Assembly (NCBI GenBank): GCA_019119975.1
Contig: DWVZ01000096.1
Location: forward strand, 1-33,319
Length of the DNA stretch: 33,319 nucleotides
Source of the DNA: Candidatus Blautia merdavium
GTDB lineage: Bacteria > Bacillota > Clostridia > Lachnospirales > Lachnospiraceae
Direction: 5' to 3'
In this document: positions 7,957-15,310 of the stretch, in pieces
How the letters are laid out: every line of letters begins with the position of its first letter
Position numbering within the stretch: position 1 is the stretch's first letter
The notes under the pieces: generated by a model
Seen by the model: the letters and a program-made list of their open reading frames with translations, nothing else
Database searches by the model: none
What the model was told of the DNA's origin: nothing
Position numbers and translations under genes: made by a program

Positions 7957-9204
7957 ATGAGATTGCCAAAAACAGAAGCATTGGAAAAAATTTATGGGGA
8001 GAGCCAGGAGAGCGGGAAGAGATTTGCCAGCCTGGCAGAGAATTTTAAAAAGCATTTCCACAAAGAGGAGATGGAATTCTTCACAGCTCCGGGAAGGACC
8101 GAGATCGTGGGAAATCATACGGACCACAATGGAGGAAAAATTCTGGCAGCAAGCATTGATATGGATACCATCGGCGCAGCTTATCCCAACGGCACAGATC
8201 AGGTGCGTATCATCAGCGAAGGTTACGGAAGAGCCATTGAGGTGCGTGTTCCCGATGCGGAAAAGACTGACAAAATGAAAGGAACCCTTTCTCTTACAGC
8301 AGGTATGATTGACGGGGCGTTAAAGAGAGGCTTTCAGGTTTCTGGTTTTGATATGTATGTATCCACAAAGGTGATCAGCTCCGCAGGCGTCAGCTCTTCT
8401 GCTTCCTTTGAGATGCTTTTCTGCAGTGTTGTGGATTATTTCTTCAATGATTCTAAAATGGACTGTGCAGATTATGCGCGGATCGGACAGTATGCGGAGA
8501 ATCATTTCTGGATGAAATCTTCCGGTCTTATGGATCAGATGGCATGTGCCGCAGGCGGCGCGATTCTTCTGGATTTCTCCGAGGGCGTACAGTATGAGAC
8601 CGCAGACTTTTCCTTCGATAAAATGGGCTGTGACCTGGTGATCGTCAACACAGGAAAGGGACATGCGGATCTGAGCGACGAGTATTCCGAAATTCCTCAG
8701 GAAATGAAGAGCATTGCAAAAGAACTGGGCGCATCCACCCTTTGCGAAAGCAGCGAGGAGGCACTGGTGGAAAAGATTCTTGCAGGAGAAATCCATGTGG
8801 AAAACGACCGCGCCATCCTCCGTGCCCTTCACTTCTATGAAGAAAATAAAAGAGTAGAGAAAGCAGCCAAGGCAGTCAGAGAAAATGACAAAGAAGCCCT
8901 TCTTTCCGTTATCAAAGAATCTGGCGAATCTTCCTGGAAATGGCTTCAGAACTGCGTATCCCGTTCCGACTACAATGACCAGAGAGTTGCCCTTACCCTG
9001 GCAATGACCGAACTTTTCCTGAAGAAAAAGAACCGGGGCTGCTGCCGTGTCCACGGAGGCGGATTTGCAGGCGTGATCATGTGCGTGACAGAGAAAGAAG
9101 ATACGCAGGAATATGTATCCTACATCTCCCGCCTGGCAGGAAAAGAGAATGTATATCCGATGAAGATCAGAAATACTGGGGCTGCCCATATAGAAAGAGA
9201 ATAA
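7957..9204 (+). CDS. galK: Galactokinase (GHMP family)
   Basis: Phosphorylates a sugar, most likely galactose to galactose-1-phosphate for the Leloir pathway. 415 residues, slightly longer than the usual 380-390. The three GHMP motifs are present. Motif 1 is GRTEIVGNHTDHNGG (46-60), the galactokinase signature in a variant form (E. coli-type GRVNLIGEHTDYNGG). Motif 2 is SSAGVSSSAS (141-150), the ATP phosphate loop. Motif 3 is RVHGGGFAGV (364-373). The probable catalytic Asp193 is in GLMDQMACAAGG. No galT or galE is next to it, so the rest of the pathway must be elsewhere. An AraC regulator is divergent upstream. Confidence 0.9.
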   Translation: MRLPKTEALEKIYGESQESGKRFASLAENFKKHFHKEEMEFFTAPGRTEIVGNHTDHNGGKILAASIDMDTIGAAYPNGTDQVRIISEGYGRAIEVRVPDAEKTDKMKGTLSLTAGMIDGALKRGFQVSGFDMYVSTKVISSAGVSSSASFEMLFCSVVDYFFNDSKMDCADYARIGQYAENHFWMKSSGLMDQMACAAGGAILLDFSEGVQYETADFSFDKMGCDLVIVNTGKGHADLSDEYSEIPQEMKSIAKELGASTLCESSEEALVEKILAGEIHVENDRAILRALHFYEENKRVEKAAKAVRENDKEALLSVIKESGESSWKWLQNCVSRSDYNDQRVALTLAMTELFLKKKNRGCCRVHGGGFAGVIMCVTEKEDTQEYVSYISRLAGKENVYPMKIRNTGAAHIERE

Positions 9205-9220
9205 GCGCTGGAAACCTGCG

Positions 9221-9249
9221 TTGACAAAAAAACACGTCCATGGTATGGT
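9221..9249 (+). promoter_or_regulatory. Promoter of the short binding-lipoprotein gene
   Basis: Consensus TTGACA (9221-9226), 17-base spacer, TATGGT (9244-9249) with an upstream TGG (extended -10). It starts 16 bases after the galK stop, so the next gene is not dependent on galK transcription. A small hairpin GCAGG/CCTGC lies in the leader. Confidence 0.6.
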
Positions 9250-9320
9250 TTTTTATAGAAAAGACAGTATCCGCAGGCAGAAACCTGCCGGGAATCATTA
9301 CGAAAGAAACAGGAGAAACT

Positions 9321-9887
9321 ATGAAAAAACATATCAGGAGAAATCTATGCGTCGGCATATTGTGTGGAGCAATGCTTTTCAGCTCCGGCTGCAGCCTGGG
9401 AAACGCCTCCGAGGAACCCCAGACACTGGAAAAGGGAACCCTGAAAGTAGGCATGGATCTGAACATCAAGCCCATGTGCTACCTGTCAGAGGACACCGAC
9501 CAGCCGGCTGGTTTCGATGTAGAGCTTGCCCAGGCAGTGGCAGAAGGGCTGGATCTGAAGCTGGAGATCATTGACACGTCCCAGGAAAACCTGCTGAAAT
9601 CTCTGGACGCGGACCTGTATGACTGTGTCATCTCGGCTGCCGGGCTTGCCCAGTGGAATCAGACCCACTATTCGCACACCAGAAGCTATGCGGATCTTGC
9701 TCCGGTAAAGGATAAGACCGAAGGTGAAAGCTCTTATACAAAGCTTGCAGTTTTTACCAAAAAAGGAAACAGCTTAAAAGAAAACCTGGATCAGGAGCTG
9801 GAGGCGCTTTTAGCCAGCGGAAAAGTAAAAGAAATTTCAGAGAAATATTTTGAACAGGATATCTCTGCAAAAGCAGAGCAGGAATAA
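9321..9887 (+). CDS. Internally shortened family-3 (amino-acid type) substrate-binding lipoprotein
   Basis: I place the start at the ATG at 9321 (MKKHIRRNLC), preceded by AGGAGA, and not at the ORF-track start at 9240, which lies inside the promoter. The 188-residue product has a signal peptide with lipobox SSGC (Cys24). The first lobe of a SBP_bac_3 protein follows: GTLKVGMDLNIKPMCYLSED, AGFDVELAQAVAEGLDL and LYDCVISAAG. Family members are about 250-280 residues. Here the TPERA-like turn and most of the second lobe (about 70 residues) are missing, and the sequence jumps to the C-terminal block YTKLAVFTKKGNSLKENL..GKVKEISEKYFEQ. No permease or ATPase adjoins it. It is either a decayed binding protein or a one-lobe lipoprotein with another role. 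Confidence 0.75.
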   Translation: MKKHIRRNLCVGILCGAMLFSSGCSLGNASEEPQTLEKGTLKVGMDLNIKPMCYLSEDTDQPAGFDVELAQAVAEGLDLKLEIIDTSQENLLKSLDADLYDCVISAAGLAQWNQTHYSHTRSYADLAPVKDKTEGESSYTKLAVFTKKGNSLKENLDQELEALLASGKVKEISEKYFEQDISAKAEQE

Positions 9888-10035
9888 GAAACATCCTCCA
9901 TGCAGGGGGGAGAAAAAGGAGAAAAGACACAGGGCAGATTGTCCAGGTTTTTTCTTCTTTTTTTGTCTAAATTGACAGGACTTTTTTCAGGAAAACAACT
10001 TGATTTTTTCCTTTGCAGATGTTAGCATGAATATA

Positions 10036-10054
10036 TAGTTTAATGACTAAACTA
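10036..10054 (+). promoter_or_regulatory. Palindromic operator before the DUF4867-isomerase-xylulokinase operon
   Basis: Perfect 7-base inverted repeat TAGTTTA/TAAACTA around ATGAC. The half-sites resemble the TTAGTTT...AAACTAA arms of Firmicute XylR (ROK family) operators. It lies just downstream of a candidate promoter (TTGATT 10000-10005, 17 bases, TAGCAT 10023-10028) and just before the AAGGAGG ribosome site (10058-10064), where a bound repressor would block transcription. A second TTGACA occurs at 9972. No XylR gene is in the window. Confidence 0.6.
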
Positions 10055-10076
10055 ATTAAGGAGGTTTCGATTTCCA

Positions 10077-10694
10077 ATGAAATTATTCAAAGTGACTGAT
10101 CCGGAATTTAAAGCCTATGGAAAAGTAATCGAAGGCATTGATGTCACCGAATTGCTGGAAGCTTTAAAGGAAACACCCTGTCCCGACGACGTGGTCTATG
10201 TACCGTCAGAGGAGAAACTGGAAGCATGCGGCTGTACAGCCCAGATCCAGTACAGCCTGTTCGGAGGGATGCCCATCCAGGCGGGCTACTGCAACGGAAA
10301 CAATCATTTGCTGAATGCGGTGGAATATCACAGAGATTCTGAGGTAAATGTGGCGCAGACCGATATGATCCTGATCCTTGGAAAGGAACAGGATATTCAG
10401 AAAGACCATACCTATGACACAGCAAAAATGGAAGCCTTTCTGGTGCCTGCGGGAACCATGAGCGAAGTGTATGCCACCACCCTGCACTACGCACCCTGCA
10501 ATGTAGACGGCAGGAAGTTCCGCGCGGCAGTCATTCTGCCGAAAGGAACCAACACAGAGGCGCCGGCTCCCCAGAGAAATACCCCGGAGGACGTGCTTCT
10601 TTTTGCAAGAAATAAATGGCTCATTGCCCACGAAGAGGCGCAGATCGAAGGCGCTTTTGTTGGGTTAATAGGCGAAAACCTTTCTGTAGAATAA
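10077..10694 (+). CDS. DUF4867 family protein, sugar-operon associated
   Basis: 205-residue soluble protein that I recognise as DUF4867, with no signal peptide or membrane segment. The N-terminus MKLFKVTDPEFKAYGKVIEGID is typical of the family. The middle contains several conserved-looking polar residues (GYCNGNNHLLNAVEYHRDSEVN, then TDMILILG) and the later part reads YATTLHYAPC and RAAVILPKGTN. The His-Glu-rich beta-strand pattern (EYHRDSEV...LHYAPC) looks like a cupin-type metal-binding fold, as in lyxose isomerases, but that is a guess. It is first in an operon with an L-fucose/arabinose-type isomerase and a xylulokinase, 45 bases upstream of the isomerase, so a role in aldose binding, mutarotation or isomerisation is plausible. 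Confidence 0.8.
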   Translation: MKLFKVTDPEFKAYGKVIEGIDVTELLEALKETPCPDDVVYVPSEEKLEACGCTAQIQYSLFGGMPIQAGYCNGNNHLLNAVEYHRDSEVNVAQTDMILILGKEQDIQKDHTYDTAKMEAFLVPAGTMSEVYATTLHYAPCNVDGRKFRAAVILPKGTNTEAPAPQRNTPEDVLLFARNKWLIAHEEAQIEGAFVGLIGENLSVE

Positions 10695-10739
10695 CGAAAA
10701 AACATGTAATCTATTTATAATTTTAAGGAGGAAGAAATC

Positions 10740-12206
10740 ATGAATTTATCCAACATGCCGGAAGTAAAATTAGGTATTGTGGCAGTCAGCCGCGACTGTT
10801 TCCCCATGACACTTTCCGAGTCAAGAAGAAAAGCTGTAGTGGCAGCTTACCAGGGGGAAATCTACGAATGTCCCACAGTAGTAGAAAGTGAAAAAGACAT
10901 GCAGAAAGCACTGGCAGAGGTAAACGAAGCCGGATGCGACGCGCTGGTGGTTTACCTTGGAAACTTCGGACCGGAGTCAGCAGAGACCCTGCTGGTGAAA
11001 TACTTTGACGGTCCCTGCATGGTAGTTGCAGCAGCAGAAGAAGGAGACCTGGTACAGGGAAGAGGCGACGCTTACTGCGGAATGTTAAACGCAAGCTATA
11101 ACCTGAAGCTGCGCAACTTAAAAGCCTACATACCAGAGTATCCTGTGGGAACTGCCCAGGAAGTAGCAGAAATGATCGGGGAATTTGTACCTATCGCACG
11201 CGCTGTGGTAGCAGTGAGAAACTTAAAAATCATCAGCTTCGGACCCCGTCCCCAGGATTTCCTGGCATGCAACGCTCCCATCAAACGCCTGTACGATCTG
11301 GGAGTAGAGATTGAAGAAAATTCAGAGCTGGATCTGTTTGAAGCATTTCATAAACATGCGGGAGACGCAAGGATTCCAGGTATTGTCGAAGAGATGGAAA
11401 AAGAACTGGGCGAAGGAAATAAAAAGCCGGACATCCTGCCGAAACTGGCGCAGTATGAGCTTACCTTATTAGACTGGGCAGAAGCGCACCGGGGTTCCAG
11501 AAAATATGTGACGCTGACTACAAAATGCTGGCCTGCATTCCAGACACAGTTTGGTTTTGTTCCATGCTATGTCAACAGCCGTCTGACCGACAGAGGTATT
11601 CCGGTGTCCTGTGAAGTGGATATCTGGGGAACCTTAAGCGAATACATCGGTACCGTGATCAGCCAGGATACCGTTACCCTCCTTGATATCAACAACACTG
11701 TTCCGGCTTCCATTTATGACAATGAGATTAAAGGAAACTATGCCTATACACAAAAAGATACCTTCATGGGATTCCACTGCGGCAACACCGCTTCCAGCAA
11801 GCTGACCTCCTGCACTATGAAATACCAGATGATCATGGCAAGAAGCCTGCCGGAAGAAGTAACACAGGGAACTCTGGAAGGCGATATTATCCCGGGCGAT
11901 ATTACATTCTACCGCCTGCAGAGCACTTCTGACTGCAAGCTGCGCGCTTACATTGCCCAGGGAGAAGTTCTGCCGGTAGCTACACAGAGCTTCGGCGGCA
12001 TCGGCATTTTTGCCATCCAGGAAATGGGACGCTTCTACCGCCATGTACTGGTAGAAAAGAACTATCCGCACCACGGAGCAGTCGCCTTCGGACATTTCGG
12101 AAAAACTTTATATGAAGTATTTAAATATCTGGGTGTAGAAGTGGAAGAAATTAACTACAACCAGCCAAAAGGCGTTCTGTATCCAACAGAAAATCCATTT
12201 GCATAA
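10740..12206 (+). CDS. L-fucose/L-arabinose isomerase family protein
   Basis: 488-residue cytoplasmic isomerase of the L-fucose/L-arabinose isomerase superfamily, expected to interconvert an aldose and a ketose with a divalent metal. The N-terminal Rossmann-like region is VKLGIVAVSRDCFPM, and VVYLGNFGPESAETL carries the family's substrate-binding surface. Likely metal ligands by position and context are Glu292 (SCEVDIWG), Asp316 (LLDINNT), His346 (GFHCGN) and one of His444/445 or His452 (PHHGAVAFGHFG). The substrate is not set by sequence. Because the next gene is a xylulokinase, an aldose giving D-xylulose (xylose or lyxose) is the simplest guess, although fucose isomerases classically use L-fucose or D-arabinose. 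The ribosome site is AAGGAGGAAG. Confidence 0.85.
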   Translation: MNLSNMPEVKLGIVAVSRDCFPMTLSESRRKAVVAAYQGEIYECPTVVESEKDMQKALAEVNEAGCDALVVYLGNFGPESAETLLVKYFDGPCMVVAAAEEGDLVQGRGDAYCGMLNASYNLKLRNLKAYIPEYPVGTAQEVAEMIGEFVPIARAVVAVRNLKIISFGPRPQDFLACNAPIKRLYDLGVEIEENSELDLFEAFHKHAGDARIPGIVEEMEKELGEGNKKPDILPKLAQYELTLLDWAEAHRGSRKYVTLTTKCWPAFQTQFGFVPCYVNSRLTDRGIPVSCEVDIWGTLSEYIGTVISQDTVTLLDINNTVPASIYDNEIKGNYAYTQKDTFMGFHCGNTASSKLTSCTMKYQMIMARSLPEEVTQGTLEGDIIPGDITFYRLQSTSDCKLRAYIAQGEVLPVATQSFGGIGIFAIQEMGRFYRHVLVEKNYPHHGAVAFGHFGKTLYEVFKYLGVEVEEINYNQPKGVLYPTENPFA

Positions 12207-12221
12207 ACAGAGGAGAAGAAC

Positions 12222-13691
12222 ATGTTATATATAGGTGTTGATCTGGGCACTTCCGCCGTCAAATTGCTGCTTATGGACGGGGAGGGCAGGATCCAGAAAA
12301 TCGTATCCAAGGAGTACCCGCTGTCATTCCCACATCCGGGCTGGTCGGAACAGAATCCCCAGGACTGGTGGGAACAGAGTCTGCAGGGGATCAAAGAGCT
12401 GACAGATGAGTGTGATAAATCCCAGGTGGCAGGCATCAGTTTCGGCGGTCAGATGCACGGTCTGGTAATCCTGGATGAAGAGGATCAGGTCATCCGTCCC
12501 GCAATCTTATGGAACGACGGAAGGACCGGAAAAGAAACCGATTATCTCAACCAGGTCATCGGAAAGGAGAAACTGTCCCAGTATACGGCAAACATCGCCT
12601 TCGCCGGCTTTACCGCGCCGAAGATTCTCTGGGTGAAGGAAAACGAACCAGAGAATTTTAAAAAGATAAAAAAAATCATGCTTCCCAAAGATTATCTGGC
12701 CTACAAATTGTCCGGCACCCATTGCTGCGACATGTCAGACGCTTCAGGAATGCTGCTCTTAGATGTAAAGAACCGCTGCTGGTCCGAAGAAATGCTGAAG
12801 ATCTGCGGCATCACCCAGGAACAGATGCCCAAACTTTTTGAAAGCTATGAGACCGTGGGTACTTTAAAGCCTGAGCTTGCCCGGGAACTGGGAATTCCCG
12901 CTTCCTGTAAAATTGTTGCCGGAGCCGGGGACAATGCGGCAGCGGCAGTAGGAACAGGCACAGTGGGAGACGGCATGTGCAATATTTCCCTGGGAACCAG
13001 CGGAACGATCTTCATTTCCAGCAGAGAATTCGGCGTGGATCCCAACAATGCCCTCCATGCCTTTGCCCACGCAGACGGAAACTATCATCTCATGGGCTGT
13101 ATGCTCAGCGCGGCATCCTGCAACAAATGGTGGATGGACGAGATCATCGGAACCAGTGACTACAGCGCAGAACAGGCAAAGATCACAAAGCTGGGAGAGA
13201 ACAACGTCTTTTTCCTGCCATACCTTATGGGAGAGCGTTCCCCTCACAACAATCCCAATGCCAGGGGAACCTTCATTGGTCTTACCATGGACAGCACCCG
13301 GGCTGACATGACCCAGGCAGTGTTAGAAGGCGTGGCGTTTGCTATCCGGGATTCCTTTGAGGTGGCAAAATCTCTGGGAATTAAAATCGAGAGGACCAAG
13401 ATCTGCGGCGGCGGAGCCAAAAGTCCGCTGTGGAAAAAAATGATCGCCAACATTCTGAATATCAAAGTGGATGTGATTGAATCAGAAGAAGGTCCTGCTC
13501 TGGGAGGAGCCATGCTGGCAGCCGTTGCTAACGGAGAATTCGCCTCTGTGGAGGAAGCTGCGGCAAAGATCGTTAAGGTCATTGATACCGTAGAACCTGA
13601 ACCGGAGCTGGCAGAGAAATACGAGGAAAAATACCGGAAATTCGCTAAGATCTATCCGGCAGTGAAAGATTTATTTGAACAGATAATTTAA
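12222..13691 (+). CDS. xylB: Xylulokinase (FGGY family)
   Basis: Phosphorylates D-xylulose to xylulose-5-phosphate for the pentose phosphate pathway. 489 residues, normal length. Features: the ATPase phosphate-1 loop GVDLGTSAVKLLLMD (5-19), the substrate motif GQMHG (76-80) diagnostic of xylulokinases within FGGY, WNDGRT (98-102), the catalytic Asp237 in AGAGDNAAAAVG, phosphate-2 NISLGTSGTIF, and the C-terminal CGGGAKSPLWKKMIANIL signature. It lies 15 bases after the isomerase with an AGAGGAGAA ribosome site and ends at a strong terminator, so it closes the DUF4867-isomerase-kinase operon. The related ribulokinase and fuculokinase branches would not be expected to carry GQMHG. Confidence 0.92.
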   Translation: MLYIGVDLGTSAVKLLLMDGEGRIQKIVSKEYPLSFPHPGWSEQNPQDWWEQSLQGIKELTDECDKSQVAGISFGGQMHGLVILDEEDQVIRPAILWNDGRTGKETDYLNQVIGKEKLSQYTANIAFAGFTAPKILWVKENEPENFKKIKKIMLPKDYLAYKLSGTHCCDMSDASGMLLLDVKNRCWSEEMLKICGITQEQMPKLFESYETVGTLKPELARELGIPASCKIVAGAGDNAAAAVGTGTVGDGMCNISLGTSGTIFISSREFGVDPNNALHAFAHADGNYHLMGCMLSAASCNKWWMDEIIGTSDYSAEQAKITKLGENNVFFLPYLMGERSPHNNPNARGTFIGLTMDSTRADMTQAVLEGVAFAIRDSFEVAKSLGIKIERTKICGGGAKSPLWKKMIANILNIKVDVIESEEGPALGGAMLAAVANGEFASVEEAAAKIVKVIDTVEPEPELAEKYEEKYRKFAKIYPAVKDLFEQII

Positions 13692-13698
13692 AAAACAG

Positions 13699-13739
13699 GA
13701 GCAGGACAAGAATGCCAAGGCAGTTGTCCTGCTCTTTTT
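13699..13739 (+). terminator. Terminator of the isomerase-xylulokinase operon
   Basis: Perfect 11-base stem GAGCAGGACAA/TTGTCCTGCTC with a 14-base loop, followed directly by TTTTT, 7 bases after the xylB stop. Confidence 0.88.
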
Positions 13740-13740
13740 C

Positions 13741-13986
13741 TGCGCTGGCAAAGGCTTGATCTGCCGGGAAGCTCTTGTGAAGGGAGGAAAAATGTATTAA
13801 AATGGTGCTGGTATTCCCGGAGCTGACTTTGGCGCTGTCCTGTCCGGCAGTACAGTGCATAGGAGATACCGCCGCTGAAAAAAGGCAGAGTCTGAAACTT
13901 TAAAAGACGCCGGGAGATACCTGTTTGCCCTGCAGAAAGCGGTATTTCTGAACTTACAAGAAAAACAAGAAAGGAAGTATACGACC
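13741..13986 (+). other. Leader region of the PHP gene with open but unassigned frames
   Basis: No recognised gene. A 33-codon frame (13802-13903, ATG after AGGGAGGAAAA) ends where a second frame is open. That second frame, in phase with the PHP gene, runs without a stop from about 13879 to its ATG and encodes an amphipathic stretch (GRYLFALQKAVFLNLQEKQE). This could be the frameshifted remnant of a small gene or chance. No clear promoter was seen. Confidence 0.3.
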
Positions 13987-14709
13987 ATGAGAGACGTTTT
14001 AGATGTACACACCCATACACTGGCAAGCGGACATGCCTACAATACCATCCGGGAGATGGCAAAGTCTGCATCCGAAAAAGGATTGGAGCTTCTTGGAATT
14101 ACGGAACACGCCGCGGCAATGCCCGGAGCGCCCCATATCTTTTACTTTGAAAACATGAAAATGCTGGACAGAGAGATGTACGGCATTCAGCTTTTATTCG
14201 GAGCAGAGCTGAATATCCTGGACAGCAAAGGCACGGTAGATCTGCCACAGCAGGTTCTGAAGAATCTGGATCTTACCGTGGCGAGTCTGCACATTCCCTG
14301 TATCAAGCCGGGATCAAAGGAGGAAAATACCAGCGCGTACCTGGAAACCATGAAGAACCCCTGGATCAATATCATCGGACATCCGGACGACGGAAGGTAT
14401 CCGGTAGACTATCTTGCCCTGGTCCAGGGAGCAAAGGAGTATGGAGTGCTCCTGGAAGTAAATAATAATTCCTTAGATCCCAGATGCTCCCGCCAAGGCG
14501 GTCAGGAAAATGTGAGGACCATGCTGCGGCACTGTATGGAGTACCAGGTACCGGTTGTCCTTGACAGCGACGCTCATACAGACGCTCTGGTAGGTTTTCA
14601 TCAATATGCCTGGGAGATCATACAGGAAATGAATTTCCCGGAAGAACTGATCGTCAACAGAAGTACAGAAGAATTGAAAAAATATGTAAATAAATACAAG
14701 AATTTATAA
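13987..14709 (+). CDS. PHP-domain phosphoesterase (YcdX-like)
   Basis: 240-residue cytoplasmic metal-dependent phosphoesterase of the PHP superfamily, closest in pattern to YcdX. The metal-binding motifs appear in order: DVHTH (6-10), ITEHAA (38-43, His41), FGAELNIL (Glu74), SLHIP, IGHPDDG and SDAHTDA near the C-terminus. The natural substrate is unknown for this group. The start at 13987 follows AAAGGAAG by nine bases. The gene is flanked by an upstream terminator and a downstream separate promoter, so it appears monocistronic. Confidence 0.9.
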   Translation: MRDVLDVHTHTLASGHAYNTIREMAKSASEKGLELLGITEHAAAMPGAPHIFYFENMKMLDREMYGIQLLFGAELNILDSKGTVDLPQQVLKNLDLTVASLHIPCIKPGSKEENTSAYLETMKNPWINIIGHPDDGRYPVDYLALVQGAKEYGVLLEVNNNSLDPRCSRQGGQENVRTMLRHCMEYQVPVVLDSDAHTDALVGFHQYAWEIIQEMNFPEELIVNRSTEELKKYVNKYKNL

Positions 14710-14748
14710 AAAGTTTATACTTTATGGAAGAAAAGTGCAAGTCTCTTC

Positions 14749-14777
14749 TTTACTTTAAGATTTTACTGTGCTAATAT
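14749..14777 (+). promoter_or_regulatory. Promoter of the yerC-like gene
   Basis: TTTACT (14749-14754), 17-base spacer, TAATAT (14772-14777). It predicts a transcript starting near 14784 with a long (about 149-base) leader. Confidence 0.6.
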
Positions 14778-14783
14778 ATATGT

Positions 14784-14932
14784 GAGTGATGGGAGCTATA
14801 ACCGATAAAGAGACGTAGCGTTAACGCGCTGACGCGGAGACTGGTTTGTGTGATCGTCACAAAAGGTCTGTGAGAGGCAATGGTTTTACAGACATATTTT
14901 GGGTGCATAGTAAAATGTAAGGAGATTAGGTG
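14784..14932 (+). ncRNA. Structured 5' leader of the yerC-like gene (candidate cis-regulatory RNA)
   Basis: The leader carries several hairpins: AGCG/CGCT with loop TTAACG (14817-14830) and TTTGTG/CACAAA (14845-14863), extended outward by AGAC (14838-14841) with GTCT (14866-14869). The same GTCT begins GTCTGT (14866-14871), which is perfectly complementary to ACAGAC (14888-14893). The two pairings are mutually exclusive, as in a switch. I could not match it to a known riboswitch or T-box; no T-box consensus is present. The structure is read by eye only. Confidence 0.4.
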
Positions 14933-15229
14933 ATGAGCAAGAAAATTCATACAGAAGCAGTAGATTCCCTATTTGATGCTGTTCTGAGTTTAAAAAACAG
15001 AGAAGAGTGTTACCTTTTTTTTGAAGATGTATGTACAGTGAATGAGATTTTATCCTTATCCCAGCGTTTTGAGGTTGCCAAGATGCTGAAAGAGAAAAAG
15101 ACTTATCTGGAGATTTCAGAGAAAACAGGAGCTTCCACCGCAACCATCAGCCGGGTGAACAGAAGTTTGAATTACGGCAACGATGGTTACGAAATGGTCT
15201 TTGAAAGACTGGAGGCAGACAAAGAATAA
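14933..15229 (+). CDS. yerC: YerC/YecD-type TrpR-like DNA-binding protein
   Basis: 98-residue helical DNA-binding protein of the TrpR/YerC/YecD family. I choose the ATG at 14933, eight bases after AAGGAG; the ORF track starts one codon earlier at a GTG. The sequence follows the family: SLFDAVLSLKNREECYLFFEDVCTVNEILSLSQRFEVAKML, then the helix-turn-helix YLEISEKTGASTATISRVNRSLNYGNDGY. The regulon of such proteins in clostridia is not known to me. It has its own promoter and a long structured leader. Confidence 0.9.
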   Translation: MSKKIHTEAVDSLFDAVLSLKNREECYLFFEDVCTVNEILSLSQRFEVAKMLKEKKTYLEISEKTGASTATISRVNRSLNYGNDGYEMVFERLEADKE

Positions 15230-15255
15230 AAAGCCCCCCTCTATAGAACAGAAAA

Positions 15256-15304
15256 CAGGAGAACCTGTCAGACTGCTGGGAAAGCAGACTGGCAGGTTCT
15301 CCTG
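15256..15304. terminator. Bidirectional terminator between yerC and DUF1836
   Basis: Perfect 12-base arms CAGGAGAACCTG/CAGGTTCTCCTG enclosing an inner CTGC/GCAG hairpin. On the minus strand it is followed by TTTTCTGTT, so it ends the DUF1836 transcript (stop 7 bases away). On the plus strand it would stop the yerC message. Confidence 0.85.
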
Positions 15305-15310
15305 CTTTGT

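Noticed and set aside
9240-9320. N-terminal extension of the short binding lipoprotein in the ORF track
   Set aside because: It begins within the promoter (-10 at 9244-9249); the ATG at 9321 has the ribosome site and starts a proper lipoprotein signal peptide.
14784-14932. T-box, tRNA or known riboswitch before the yerC-like gene
   Set aside because: No T-box consensus, no cloverleaf with a CCA end and no motif of a riboswitch class I can recognise; left as an unassigned structured leader.
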